This document shows, piece by piece, positions 14,721 through 22,529 of a stretch of 64,000 bases of DNA. The stretch's first letter is position 1; each line of letters begins with the position of its first letter. A model generated the notes under the pieces. The model was not told the DNA's origin and ran no database searches. It worked only from the letters and a program-made list of their open reading frames with translations. A program made the position numbers and the translations under genes. The stretch covers positions 1 to 64,000 of the IMG/VR virus record IMGVR_UViG_3300042868_004707; one strand, given 5' to 3'. Origin of the DNA: a virus.

Positions 14721-14910
14721 AGCGTTTAAATGTTATATTGGGTTTAACAATAATATCTTTGTGAGTGTATTGCCACATCTCACCAGTTTGATTAATTATA
14801 ATTGTATAGATGGTGTCTGTCTCATGACCATAATCTGTCACAAGAAAAATCACACCCTCTCCCTTTGGTGTTATAACATCTATTCTATTCTTTGGTTCAT
14901 ATATTCTCAT
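14707..14910 (-). CDS. Small beta-rich protein, 67 aa
   Basis: MRIYEPKNRIDVITPKGEG begins a series of short beta strands (VIFLVTDYG, TIYTIIINQTGEMWQY, DIIVKP), giving an SH3-like barrel pattern. Similar short proteins occur in crass-like phages, as I recall, but no function is known to me. It overlaps the next gene by 14 bases. Soluble, no cysteine. Confidence 0.6.
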   Translation of the reverse strand: MRIYEPKNRIDVITPKGEGVIFLVTDYGHETDTIYTIIINQTGEMWQYTHKDIIVKPNITFKRYGNN

Positions 14911-14934
14911 AGAGAAGTGCTTTTGTTCAAATCC

Positions 14935-14959
14935 ACCTGTTATTCGTCACCCAACAGGT
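14935..14959. other. Inverted repeat between genes
   Basis: ACCTGTT (14935-14941) and AACAGGT (14953-14959) are perfect complements around an 11-base loop. No T-run follows on either strand, so it is not a clear terminator; it may be an RNA hairpin in the minus-strand transcript or a protein site. Confidence 0.5.
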
Positions 14960-14967
14960 ATGTTAAT

Positions 14968-15219
14968 TTAGTCTTTTACAACTTCCATTGTAGGAACTTG
15001 TGGTTCTTCTACTTCTTTAATAATATCAGCTTCTACACCTTTAATCATTAATTCTTCAATCGCCTGATTAGCTTGCATCATTAATTGAAACCTTGCAGCT
15101 TCTTCTGATGATAAATAAGCTCTAACTGTGTTTAAAAATAATCCAAACTGTTGTCCTGTTAATGTGAACGTGTCTTCAGGAGTCCATGTGTACCTTTTTG
15201 AAGGATCATACTGTGCCAT
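14968..15219 (-). CDS. Hypothetical small protein, 83 aa
   Basis: MAQYDPSKRYTWTPEDTFTLTGQQFGLFLN leads into a helix rich in Ala, Gln and Glu and an acidic C-terminal tail (VEEPQVPTMEVV). It looks like a small structural or assembly protein of the tail block; a similar pattern occurs in other crass-like phages as far as I remember. It has no membrane segment. The gene precedes a 57-base gap with a hairpin. Confidence 0.65.
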   Translation of the reverse strand: MAQYDPSKRYTWTPEDTFTLTGQQFGLFLNTVRAYLSSEEAARFQLMMQANQAIEELMIKGVEADIIKEVEEPQVPTMEVVKD

Positions 15220-15268
15220 AATTTAATTGGTTTTAAAATTAACAGTAAAAGTATATAATGTTTTTTAA

Positions 15269-15844
15269 TTATCCAATATTAAATATAGAAAAGTTTACAG
15301 ATGGTGATAATGGTCTTGTAGGACTTGTTCCAGCTGCAGTTGTTAAAAGTCTCATTCCTGTAACTGCTGACCACCAATAAAACTTAATATATTGTCCAGC
15401 TGTTAATTCTATTGTATCTGATAATCTTCCTAATGTTTGATCATTTTGTCCACCAGTAGTTGTAAATGTAAAAGCTGAGTTAGGTACAATTACATCATCT
15501 ATGGTAAACCAAATTGTTACATTATAAGGTGCTGATGCCCCTCCTGTAAAACTGAGTTGAGCAGCAAAATCTAAATAATAAGTTCCTGTATTTATAACAT
15601 TAATTCTATTATCAGGACCTAATGTAAACCCATTAGCTTGTTGAGTGCTATTAAGTCTTACTTGATTAGCTGTAGTTGCTCCACCATTAGTTTGTGTTGT
15701 AGTATCAAAAAAAGTAGCAGAATATAAAGTTGTAGGAGTAGGAAGTTTACTTTCTACAAATTGATCAAGATTTAATTCTCCTTTATATCCTTGTGCAGGA
15801 TTAGTTCTTTTTTCCCAAAGGGTAGGTTTAATGAATGTTGGCAT
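15269..15844 (-). CDS. Tail/receptor-binding protein with C1q-like domain
   Basis: Residues 1-35 form an anchor shared with the protein at 16131-16751 (IKPTLWEKR...KGELNLDQFVESKLPTPT). After it, INVINTGTYYLDFAAQ, VTIWFTIDDVIVPNS, IELTAGQYIKFYWWS and a last strand SPSVNFSIFNI follow the ten-strand order of C1q/TNF-like jelly rolls used in phage tip proteins. It probably sits in the tail tip and binds the host surface. Alternative: a head fibre. Confidence 0.68.
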   Translation of the reverse strand: MPTFIKPTLWEKRTNPAQGYKGELNLDQFVESKLPTPTTLYSATFFDTTTQTNGGATTANQVRLNSTQQANGFTLGPDNRINVINTGTYYLDFAAQLSFTGGASAPYNVTIWFTIDDVIVPNSAFTFTTTGGQNDQTLGRLSDTIELTAGQYIKFYWWSAVTGMRLLTTAAGTSPTRPLSPSVNFSIFNIG

Positions 15845-15846
15845 AA

Positions 15847-16131
15847 TTATTCTAATGTTATTTCGAATGTTATTACACTCGTTGTTTTAATTGATTTACT
15901 CATATCTATTCTCATCTTAAACATGTTACAAAACTTAAGAATTTCTTCTATAAGCATATTGTTATACATTGGATGACTTGTTGCTATTCTGAATCTGTAA
16001 GACTCTGATAGTTTTGTTATTTCAAGACTACATAGTTCATCTACAGAAGAGATAACACCTTCTAAATGTGCAAGAAAAACCTCATCGTTATCTTGCATCA
16101 CTTTAGGAAAATGTTTTCTATTTATCTCCAT
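15847..16131 (-). CDS. Hypothetical protein, 94 aa
   Basis: Unrecognised alpha/beta protein lying between two tail proteins that share an N-terminal anchor. It has helical segments (FLAHLEGVISSVDELCS, NNMLIEEILKFCNMF) and beta ends (TSVITFEITLE). Its first base is shared with the previous stop codon, so it is coupled to the upstream gene. It may be a chaperone or minor structural protein for the adjacent tail proteins, but this is only inferred from position. Confidence 0.6.
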   Translation of the reverse strand: MEINRKHFPKVMQDNDEVFLAHLEGVISSVDELCSLEITKLSESYRFRIATSHPMYNNMLIEEILKFCNMFKMRIDMSKSIKTTSVITFEITLE

Positions 16132-16751
16132 TAGTTATACACTCTAATTTCTATGAAAGTACCGTTTAAACTATTATTACTAGGGGACGAAGCAAGTGAA
16201 AGAGTGTATAAATCTATTAAATTTTCTTGCTGATACCTAGTAGTATATGTTCTAGGGGTTAAAGGATCTCCTTGGTCATATGGAGTTGCCATTATAACAC
16301 TTGTCTTTGCTCCAGTAAATAAATTATTAGAACCAATAGAGTAAGCACCTATATCAATATATTCAAAAAAAATGTTGCCAATAGTGTTTTCTAATACTGT
16401 TACTACTGGTGCTGCGTCACTATAATATAAAGTAGCATCTTCACCCCAACTATTTGGTGTTGTACCTGTAGCTATAAACTTAGTACCTACTTCATTATTA
16501 GGAGCTCCTACATTAGTCCAATCAGGATTACCTGATATAATCTCATCAATTATATATGTAACACCTATTGTTAATAAGCCAGAACTTACAAATACATTAC
16601 TATTATCTCCACCACTCTGTGTTAAAAAAGCTGTGAACACTTTATATGTAGGAACAGGTATTTTACTCTCTATAAATTGATCTAGATTCAACCATTCTTT
16701 ATATCCTTTTCTAGCTTTTTCCCAAAAACCAGTTTTAATGTATGTAGACAT
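16131..16751 (-). CDS. Tail/receptor-binding protein, shared anchor
   Basis: The N-terminus (YIKTGFWEKARKGYKEWLNL then DQFIESKIPVPTYKVF) matches the anchor of 15269-15844, but the rest differs: a beta-rich domain with VSSGLLTIGVTYIID and later VTVLENTIGNIFFEYIDIG. The common start with different C-terminal parts is typical of receptor-binding proteins that attach to the same base. No depolymerase or peptidase motif is seen. Confidence 0.68.
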   Translation of the reverse strand: MSTYIKTGFWEKARKGYKEWLNLDQFIESKIPVPTYKVFTAFLTQSGGDNSNVFVSSGLLTIGVTYIIDEIISGNPDWTNVGAPNNEVGTKFIATGTTPNSWGEDATLYYSDAAPVVTVLENTIGNIFFEYIDIGAYSIGSNNLFTGAKTSVIMATPYDQGDPLTPRTYTTRYQQENLIDLYTLSLASSPSNNSLNGTFIEIRVYN

Positions 16752-16758
16752 AATGTTT

Positions 16759-17172
16759 TTATGACAATGTTAATAAATATTTTGTTTTAGCTGCTTCTCC
16801 TGATAATGCATCTGCTAGATTACATACATCATGGAAACCATTCTTCTCACCATACATCTTTAAACTTGATGCAAACTTCATAAGATCTGATACACATTGT
16901 TCAGGTTTGCAATTTGTAAGAGGTTCTATTTTATAAAGACCAGGTCTTTTACCTGTATATCCCATAATCTTTTCTACCACACCATCTTTGAAATCATGTA
17001 CGTAATCATACAATGCACCAAGAGCTTGATGCTCTGCATAACTGGTTGTTTGCCAATGTAGCAGATGTAATTGCTCATGAAAATATGTAAGCTTTGCAGC
17101 TATAGATTCTAATGAAAGATCCATAACTGCTTTACTTGCCATATCGTTTGGAAATAATGATAACTCAGCCAT
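16759..17172 (-). CDS. Dps/ferritin-like protein (DUF5856-like)
   Basis: Four-helix ferritin-like pattern: KLTYFHEQLHLLHWQTTSYA, then AEHQALGALYDYVHDFKDG and VVEKIMGY. His and Glu/Asp residues stand where Dps-type ferroxidase ligands lie. I relate it to DUF5856 known from phages. A role in binding iron or in protecting DNA is possible, but it sits in the tail gene block, so it may be a virion component. The C-terminal half has a Cys pair (NCKPEQC). Confidence 0.65.
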   Translation of the reverse strand: MAELSLFPNDMASKAVMDLSLESIAAKLTYFHEQLHLLHWQTTSYAEHQALGALYDYVHDFKDGVVEKIMGYTGKRPGLYKIEPLTNCKPEQCVSDLMKFASSLKMYGEKNGFHDVCNLADALSGEAAKTKYLLTLS

Positions 17173-17174
17173 AA

Positions 17175-17378
17175 TTAAGTTGTGGTTGTAGTTGTTGTAG
17201 TTGGAGCTACAGTGGTAGTAGTGGTAGTAGTATAATTACAACACTCGTATGCTGGAATCTCTTTCCATTTTCCTACTTTTGGCTTATTTTTTCTAAGGAT
17301 TAAGCTTCCTGCAACTATACGTCCTGAACCATCAAAACGAACAAATGCTTTCAAAGGCCTTGTATTAATTGTACTCAT
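17175..17378 (-). CDS. Small protein with threonine-rich tail, 67 aa
   Basis: Residues 1-47 form a basic beta unit (RPLKAFVRFDGSGRIVAGSL, KPKVGKWKEIPAYECC) common in Bacteroidota phages, as I recall. The rest is two threonine runs split by VAP. The Thr codons are mixed (ACT, ACC, ACA), so the tail is kept at protein level and is not a simple microsatellite. Probably an appendage or decoration protein, directly after the Dps-like gene. Confidence 0.68.
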   Translation of the reverse strand: MSTINTRPLKAFVRFDGSGRIVAGSLILRKNKPKVGKWKEIPAYECCNYTTTTTTTVAPTTTTTTTT

Positions 17379-17406
17379 TTTTATTAAATTTTATTTGTTA
17401 ATATTA

Positions 17407-18117
17407 TTAAACTAATTTGACATATGACCATATAAAATTATTACTAGGTCTTTTTTGTTGTCTACACCACTCACCTATACTTGTAGGTGATACATTTTCT
17501 TTTGTTCCTGCTTCTTGTAAACAAGAATAAGTAACTAAAAGTACTCTGTCTTTATTATATTTATATACTTTTTTTCTTCTAGGATTAACCCAACCTTTTT
17601 CTATTCTCTCTTTGCTTTTTAAAGATATGATTTGTTTTGATTTATCGCTATGTTTTTTGCCTTTATTTCCAGAAACTTGTCCTAAATGTGAATCAGATAA
17701 TTTTTTTAAATGTTCATCTGTATACACATTAACTTTTCCTTTGTTCCAAGGAGTTCTTCCAGTAGGTCCTTTTCCACCATCAGTACTATTTAATATAGTA
17801 TAATTTTTTTGACTATAATTAGAAATTAATTGTTTTTCTTTTAAAAAAGCTTCTTCTTCTGTTAAGTTACTTTCAATAACTTTAAACATAACCTTTAATT
17901 TCTTTTCTTCTATAACATCATTCATCCAAATATATAATGGAAAATCTATATATCTTTTATAAGTTCTATTTATAGAATGTTTATATGCTCTTTGATTATA
18001 ATCAGAAGTAACTCCTATATAAATATTTTTATCAATCTCATCTTCAGAATACATTGTATAAACACAATATGGTTTATCTGGATAATCAAGATTTACTAAA
18101 CCATTATATTCTTTCAT
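17407..18117 (-). CDS. GIY-YIG homing endonuclease with NUMOD modules
   Basis: GIY-YIG core: YCVYTMYSEDEIDKNIYIGV with catalytic Arg in QRAYKH and Glu in EEAFLKEKQLI. NUMOD3 repeats follow (GPTGRTPWNKGK, GKKHSDKSKQIISLKSKER), then NUMOD1 (VYKYNKDRVLLVTYSCLQEA...SIGEWC). This is a free-standing homing endonuclease inserted between a threonine-tail gene and a glycosyltransferase. Unlike the plus-strand endonucleases it has no space for its own promoter. Confidence 0.85.
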   Translation of the reverse strand: MKEYNGLVNLDYPDKPYCVYTMYSEDEIDKNIYIGVTSDYNQRAYKHSINRTYKRYIDFPLYIWMNDVIEEKKLKVMFKVIESNLTEEEAFLKEKQLISNYSQKNYTILNSTDGGKGPTGRTPWNKGKVNVYTDEHLKKLSDSHLGQVSGNKGKKHSDKSKQIISLKSKERIEKGWVNPRRKKVYKYNKDRVLLVTYSCLQEAGTKENVSPTSIGEWCRQQKRPSNNFIWSYVKLV

Positions 18118-18118
18118 A

Positions 18119-19135
18119 TTAATAATGTAAGTTATATTTTTCTTTTATTTCGTTTAGCTTAGTGGCATAAAACCACGTACAAAACTTTTTAGAATTCTCA
18201 TCATTCAATACAGTTTCTAAATATGGATCTTTTGTCGGATCAGTTCCCATGTGGTATTTACCTTTATAGAAAGCTGGGTATCCATTTCCTGTTTCAGAAA
18301 CTATTCCTGCGTTATGAAAGATTGTGTGAGACTCTAATTTTACAATAGGATCTGTTGCCCATGCAAAATCTAATTCTCTCACCACTTTTGTCTCTTGATC
18401 TCTTAACCAGATGTTCCATAAGACAGCCCACATATCTGCACACCAACTTTGAAACCCTGAGTTTTCATCTTTAAAGAATTCTCTATTTATCTTTTGTAAA
18501 TAGGTTCTTATAAGAATACAATCATTCATCACCTTACTCCAGAAATCAGCATCTACATTCTTTAATAAATATTGTGCTCCTCCTGAATGATCATTATTAG
18601 CTTCAGCTATCTCTCTACTGATTCCAATAACACTTGCTATTTCTGCAAGAACATCTCTACCTTTATACTCTTCTAGTTTCTCTGGTAATACTTGATGTAT
18701 CTTACTATCAAAATATTTAGCGTTGATGTAGCTATTTGTGTCTGATAGATAGTTTATATCATCTTCTAAAAACTGATCTACATTAAAGTCTTTCATAAAT
18801 AGAATGTCAGAATCACAATAAAAGATTGCTTTCTCACTTAGTTCTGGATGTTTCTTAAAATGTTTCCAAAGAACATATGGTCTAAGTACAGGAATGTATA
18901 TTCCTATTAATCTATTTAAGTTGTCTTCATCTTCATAGAAATGAAATTCAGCTTCTGGATACAACTCTTCGATCTGTTTCCACTTATCTCTATTCTCTCT
19001 TCCTTTAGGAGTGAATATAAGATTGATTGCTTTGTCAGAATGTCCTATCTCTTTTAGACTTTCCATCCATAAGTTTACTTGCCATGTGTAATAGATGTCA
19101 CTTGGACAACATTGAACAAATTTTAAATCTTTCAT
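18119..19135 (-). CDS. GT-A glycosyltransferase, 338 aa
   Basis: The metal-binding DxD site reads IFYCDSDILFMKDF, with an N-terminal strand LKFVQCCPSD and a central region of Trp and His residues (DMWAVLWNIW, HTIFHNAG). It belongs to the GT-A superfamily, near GT8-like or arabinosyltransferase-type enzymes found in large phages. It lies inside the tail-protein block, unlike the other two glycosyltransferases, so a virion protein or a host surface sugar is a likely target. No signal peptide is present. Confidence 0.75.
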   Translation of the reverse strand: MKDLKFVQCCPSDIYYTWQVNLWMESLKEIGHSDKAINLIFTPKGRENRDKWKQIEELYPEAEFHFYEDEDNLNRLIGIYIPVLRPYVLWKHFKKHPELSEKAIFYCDSDILFMKDFNVDQFLEDDINYLSDTNSYINAKYFDSKIHQVLPEKLEEYKGRDVLAEIASVIGISREIAEANNDHSGGAQYLLKNVDADFWSKVMNDCILIRTYLQKINREFFKDENSGFQSWCADMWAVLWNIWLRDQETKVVRELDFAWATDPIVKLESHTIFHNAGIVSETGNGYPAFYKGKYHMGTDPTKDPYLETVLNDENSKKFCTWFYATKLNEIKEKYNLHY

Positions 19136-19174
19136 AATGTAGTTGGTTTATTATATTTTATTGTTGTGTGGTTA

Positions 19175-19378
19175 TTAGTTTTCTGGGAATGGTGTATATT
19201 CAATCCTTTCTAACTCGTTAAGTTGGTCGTAAATTTCTGAAAAGTTTGGGTCGTTTAAGACCTCTAAACCAACTATCCATCTATCACTACCATCTTTTAC
19301 AAATAGTAATTCAGATGCGTTATTCTTATAACCATTCAATGCGTTATATTGCTCTGTATTTGGGTGTAGTACTAACAT
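19175..19378 (-). CDS. Hypothetical protein, 67 aa
   Basis: Short protein of alternating strands and a helix (SELLFVKDGSDRWIVGLEVL, DPNFSEIYDQLNELERIEY). No known family. It lies one base from the following tail protein gene and 39 bases from the glycosyltransferase. Its closeness to the tail protein suggests a small assembly factor, but there is no direct evidence. Confidence 0.6.
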   Translation of the reverse strand: MLVLHPNTEQYNALNGYKNNASELLFVKDGSDRWIVGLEVLNDPNFSEIYDQLNELERIEYTPFPEN

Positions 19379-19379
19379 A

Positions 19380-20150
19380 TTATAAAGAATTTAAATAAGT
19401 ATCAAAAGTATTTACAAAAGCAGTGTTTTCTGTAATCATAGAAGCACCCATTGCATACATAGATATTTTAGCGTTCACATAAATTGCTCCTTGTCTTAAA
19501 ATCCATTGGTTTGCATTTGGTAAGCCTGTTGACAACAATGTTCTATTTTCTCCTACCGAAGCATTATATAAAGAAACAGCAGTTGAACTTGTACGATGTA
19601 TAGACTTCATTTCTTTAGTTGCCGTATACGTAAAAGCTGAATTTAAAATATTTACTGCTCCTGAATTAATTTTATGTGTTGTATATACTCCTAGTCTAAT
19701 GTTATTTGTATCAATTGAATTACCCTCAATTCTTTGCCCTAAACTTCCAGAAAATAAATACATAAATCTACTTGCGTTATTAGTAACGTAGTTAGTACTT
19801 TGAGTACTTGGATTGAAATTTGTATCAATGTAACTTGATGTTCCGTTACCCATAAATCCTTCATTAGCTGTGAAGGTTGGTGTATTTATTAAAGTTGATT
19901 GGTTTAATGTAGGTGCTTTCCAATTTAATGTAGCAAAATTTGAACCTCCATCATTTGCAAAGATATACAACACATCAAGTTTAGTCCATATCCCACCTGA
20001 CTTTAAGGCTAAAACTAAAGTATTTTGTTTTATTCGTTGAGAAACTGAAGGCAATGTATATCCTAACGCAACAGCTCTATTCAACACAGCTTGATAATCT
20101 GCATCAAATGAACTATTTTGTCCTTGTCCACAACTTAATAGCGTTAACAT
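19380..20150 (-). CDS. Tail fibre-like protein with LamG-type domain
   Basis: N-terminal helices (ADYQAVLNRAVALGYTLPS, QNTLVLALKSGGIWTKLDVL) are a module often found at the start of phage tail proteins. The rest resembles a concanavalin/laminin-G beta sandwich: FMGNGTSSYIDTNFNPSTQS and later SLYNASVGENRTLLS. It probably binds cell-surface glycans. The N-terminal LSC might suggest a lipoprotein signal, but the hydrophobic stretch is too short. Confidence 0.62.
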   Translation of the reverse strand: MLTLLSCGQGQNSSFDADYQAVLNRAVALGYTLPSVSQRIKQNTLVLALKSGGIWTKLDVLYIFANDGGSNFATLNWKAPTLNQSTLINTPTFTANEGFMGNGTSSYIDTNFNPSTQSTNYVTNNASRFMYLFSGSLGQRIEGNSIDTNNIRLGVYTTHKINSGAVNILNSAFTYTATKEMKSIHRTSSTAVSLYNASVGENRTLLSTGLPNANQWILRQGAIYVNAKISMYAMGASMITENTAFVNTFDTYLNSL

Positions 20151-20151
20151 A

Positions 20152-20718
20152 TTATGCGTAAGTTAAATTAACAATTACATCTCCTGCTCCTACTGAACCA
20201 GTATCATTATCTGCTGAACCACTTGTAATAGCAATACCAATTCCTAATGGAAAATTAACTCCCATAGAGAATGGAATAGCCACCCCTGCTCCTTGTGTAT
20301 TAGCTGGAATTGGAATAGTCATCACTGGAACATCTGTTCCTACTGTTGGAGCTGTTGCTTTGTTATATAATTTTAAATATCTAACGGTACTTGTAAGTCC
20401 TATTGCTACAATTGAATATAAATTACCAGGAGTAGCTTTAATTGCATTAGCATTTGTTGAAGCTAATGAAATTAATTTATAAGGAGTGGTTCCATTAGTA
20501 CCTGTAGTATTTGCTCTAGGACTAACTGCTACTGGTGTAGCTCTTAATTCTGTATCAGTTAAAGGTCCTGTTACAGGAACTGGATCTGTTATATCATTAA
20601 TTACTGTCACATCTGATGCAGTTCCTGTCACCTTTGTTAAGTATTCTAATTGTTTTGATATTTGCCATAATAGATTAGAGTCTGTTCCCCAACCTATCTG
20701 TCTTGAAGGTATTGCCAT
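20152..20718 (-). CDS. Structural protein with tail anchor, 188 aa
   Basis: Begins PSRQIGWGTDSNLLWQISKQ, a short helical anchor repeated in many phages of this type, followed by a Pro/Thr-rich linker and a beta domain (YKLISLASTNANAIKATPG, YLKLYNKATAPTV, ending VGAGDVIVNLTYA). Its partner is the 19380-20150 gene (1-base gap). It is probably a tail or head appendage protein. It is the first gene of this transcription unit, with a promoter candidate just upstream. Confidence 0.65.
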   Translation of the reverse strand: MAIPSRQIGWGTDSNLLWQISKQLEYLTKVTGTASDVTVINDITDPVPVTGPLTDTELRATPVAVSPRANTTGTNGTTPYKLISLASTNANAIKATPGNLYSIVAIGLTSTVRYLKLYNKATAPTVGTDVPVMTIPIPANTQGAGVAIPFSMGVNFPLGIGIAITSGSADNDTGSVGAGDVIVNLTYA

Positions 20719-20741
20719 GATTTAAATTTTTATTCGTTATA

Positions 20742-20749
20742 CAAAAATA
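20742..20749 (-). promoter_or_regulatory. Promoter -7 element TATTTTTG
   Basis: An exact TAnnTTTG on the minus strand, 23 bases before the start at 20718 and after a terminator. No TTG stands at the usual distance, so only the -7 half is supported. Confidence 0.4.
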
Positions 20750-20789
20750 AGTTTTTTTAATTATAAGTAGATGATTATCACCAAAATAA

Positions 20790-20820
20790 AATAACAAAAA
20801 TAGTTAGAACGAATCTAACT
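20790..20820 (-). terminator. Terminator after the lysis genes
   Basis: On the minus strand AGTTAGA and TCTAACT (20802-20808 and 20814-20820) pair over a 5-base loop, followed by ATTTTTGTTATTTT. It ends the lysis operon. Confidence 0.68.
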
Positions 20821-20838
20821 AATCTGATTACTTATTTT

Positions 20839-21270
20839 CTAAATAGATCTAAGTTGGAAGTGCATACCGTCAGGTCTACTTGTCCAAGTTCCTCCCCATT
20901 CAAATCCACAATCAGTAAAACATTTTACTAATTTAGGAGACATTGTAGGTGTTTTACCTAATCCATTCCACGCAGCATTGATATCTATAGCTATTCCCCA
21001 AGAGTGTAAAGACATCGATTTAAGACCTCTTTTCTTTCTTACATTGAAACAACCATCCCACGTTTTTAATTCATCTATAAGCCCTCTATCTATTATATTA
21101 GAGAAAGCTTGCATTAATGGACCAATCATTAATTTGTTACAATATAACTTCTTTGGTATAACTCCTATCTCAAGATGTGAGGGCACATCCCAAAGAGTCA
21201 TGTATTTTAACTCGTTAGTAGTTATTGCAGGATCACCCCACTTCTTTAAGCATTGTGTACTTGTTACCAT
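20839..21270 (-). CDS. M15-type peptidase endolysin
   Basis: Cell-wall peptidase: SLHSWGIAIDIN supplies His89 and Asp96 and RPDGMHFQL supplies His137, the three zinc ligands of the peptidase M15 (D-Ala-D-Ala carboxypeptidase/L-Ala-D-Glu) fold. The preceding strand FEWGGTW fits. It has no export signal, so it needs a holin. It is the last gene of the lysis cassette, followed by a terminator. The exact peptide bond cut is unknown. Confidence 0.85.
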   Translation of the reverse strand: MVTSTQCLKKWGDPAITTNELKYMTLWDVPSHLEIGVIPKKLYCNKLMIGPLMQAFSNIIDRGLIDELKTWDGCFNVRKKRGLKSMSLHSWGIAIDINAAWNGLGKTPTMSPKLVKCFTDCGFEWGGTWTSRPDGMHFQLRSI

Positions 21271-21273
21271 TTA

Positions 21274-21882
21274 TTATTTGATTTTAATTTTCCAATATGT
21301 TCCAAGTCCATAAGTAATGGTTCCATTAAAGTCTACACCAATAGATCCTTGGTAAATATGATCTTTTTTTGTTTTGTATATAAATCCAGGACTAAATGCT
21401 GTTATATCAGTTCTGTTAACAAAACCATTAAGACCTACATATAATTGTCTTTTAGGTTCTTCTTGTTTTGTTATAGTGATAGTTTTTATAACCTGTGGTA
21501 TCTTATAGTCTTTTATGTATCCTCTTTTACCATATAATTTATTAATCCACACAGTGTCTCTAATCACTATTGTACCAAGACTATCTAATTTCAATGTGTC
21601 TGTATATATTGTTCTAACTAAATGTTCTTTTAAAAGATTCTGAAATCTAGCTTTACATGTATCAATAGTTTCACCAGGATAGTATTCTGGTTTATTTATA
21701 TGCACATACTGCTTTTTATAAACAGTCACTTCTTTAGTTATTGTGTCATGTACATGTTTGTAGATAGTATCAATTTTCACTTCTGTAGTGTCTCCTGCTT
21801 TTTCTATCTTATCACAGCTTCTCTGTATTAATATGATAGCCACTAGACATGCTATAATGATAAAGTAAAATCTATTTTTCAT
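21274..21882 (-). CDS. Membrane-anchored spanin-like protein, 202 aa
   Basis: The N-terminal hydrophobic helix FYFIIIACLVAIILIQRSC anchors it in the inner membrane. A periplasmic part with VKIDTIYKHVHDTITKEVTV follows (DUF6808-like pattern, as I recall). The C-terminal 60 residues alternate polar and hydrophobic (LYVGLNGFVNRT, GSIGVDFNGTITYGLGTYW), which could insert into or lie on the outer membrane. In the position next to endolysin and holin, a spanin linking both membranes is likely. The family is inferred. Confidence 0.5.
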   Translation of the reverse strand: MKNRFYFIIIACLVAIILIQRSCDKIEKAGDTTEVKIDTIYKHVHDTITKEVTVYKKQYVHINKPEYYPGETIDTCKARFQNLLKEHLVRTIYTDTLKLDSLGTIVIRDTVWINKLYGKRGYIKDYKIPQVIKTITITKQEEPKRQLYVGLNGFVNRTDITAFSPGFIYKTKKDHIYQGSIGVDFNGTITYGLGTYWKIKIK

Positions 21883-22078
21883 AATTCCCTCTTGCTTTAA
21901 ATAAACGTTCTGCTATTTCAGTAGCTGCTTGTGATCCTATATATATTGCTGCTACCACTGTCCAATTGTCTGAATCTATATTTGATGTAAATAAAGCTAC
22001 TGATGCAATTATAAATGCCATCAGTTTTCTACTCACCCATTTAGATAACAACAAATCTATCTTTTCTTTTGTGCTCAT
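21872..22078 (-). CDS. Holin candidate, 68 aa
   Basis: A small protein with two hydrophobic stretches (KLMAFIIASVALFTS and WTVVAAIYIGSQAAT) and charged ends, fitting a small two-pass holin. The frame can be read from an upstream ATG at 22201, but that would lie inside the upstream gene. ATG at 22078, one base after that gene's stop, gives a normal start (MSTKEKIDLLLSKW). It overlaps the spanin-like gene by 11 bases. Confidence 0.6.
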   Translation of the reverse strand: MSTKEKIDLLLSKWVSRKLMAFIIASVALFTSNIDSDNWTVVAAIYIGSQAATEIAERLFKARGNYEK

Positions 22079-22079
22079 G

Positions 22080-22397
22080 TTATTTGATTTTACTGTATAT
22101 GTTAGCAAGATATTGTAAACCTGCAGCAGCTGCAACAATGATACCAATAGTCCAAGTAAATTTCTTTTTAAATTCTTCTTGCTTTTGAATCTTGGTCTCA
22201 AGCTCTTTGATTTTTATTTTTAAATCATCTATATCCTTAACGAATCCTCCTGTTTTAGTAAGAGCGTTTCCCAAGATAGCATCTACTACTTGACTTAGTT
22301 TTGTGTCTATAGAGGTCATTTTTTCCTCTAGATCATATAGGCGTTGATCCATGCTCTTTAATTCTTTTTCTACTTGTTGTTCAAATGATTGGGCCAT
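22080..22397 (-). CDS. Coiled-coil membrane protein in lysis cassette, 105 aa
   Basis: Long heptad coiled coil (LYDLEEKMTSIDTKLSQVVD, IKELETKIQKQEEFKKKF) followed by one C-terminal transmembrane helix (WTIGIIVAAAAGLQYLANIY). The layout resembles XhlA-like proteins that act with holins. It starts the lysis operon and is followed after one base by the holin candidate. It might be an antiholin or a holin partner. Confidence 0.6.
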   Translation of the reverse strand: MAQSFEQQVEKELKSMDQRLYDLEEKMTSIDTKLSQVVDAILGNALTKTGGFVKDIDDLKIKIKELETKIQKQEEFKKKFTWTIGIIVAAAAGLQYLANIYSKIK

Positions 22398-22442
22398 ACT
22401 GGTAAAGATTTTTACATATATTATTTATTTAAACGCAAAATG

Positions 22443-22464
22443 CCCAAGCTCGCAGTTGAGTGGG
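22443..22464 (-). other. GC-rich hairpin upstream of the lysis genes
   Basis: CCCA (22443-22446) pairs with TGGG (22461-22464) and CTC (22449-22451) with GAG (22458-22460), with a 2-base bulge and a 6-base loop. It stands out in a very AT-rich gap. On the minus strand ATTTTG follows, so it may be a weak terminator for the gene at 22588 or a 5' leader structure. Confidence 0.4.
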
Positions 22465-22492
22465 TTTGTTGGTTACATATATAATTAAAGAA

Positions 22493-22500
22493 CAAATATA
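22493..22500 (-). promoter_or_regulatory. Promoter -7 element TATATTTG
   Basis: An exact TAnnTTTG on the minus strand, 95 bases before the first lysis gene (22397). No -33 TTG is visible. It lies just upstream of the GC-rich hairpin, which would then be in the leader RNA. Confidence 0.4.
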
Positions 22501-22529
22501 AATTGTTTATTCCATATAAAGAAGTGCTA

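Noticed and set aside
14918-14963. tRNA-like GTTCAAATC segment with a CACCCA ending on the plus strand
   Set aside because: The T-stem does not pair, no acceptor stem of seven pairs is found, and it would lie across the start of a minus-strand gene.
22079-22201. Upstream start ATG 22201 for the holin candidate
   Set aside because: The extra 41 residues are the coiled-coil gene read in another frame; ATG 22078 is right after that gene's stop.
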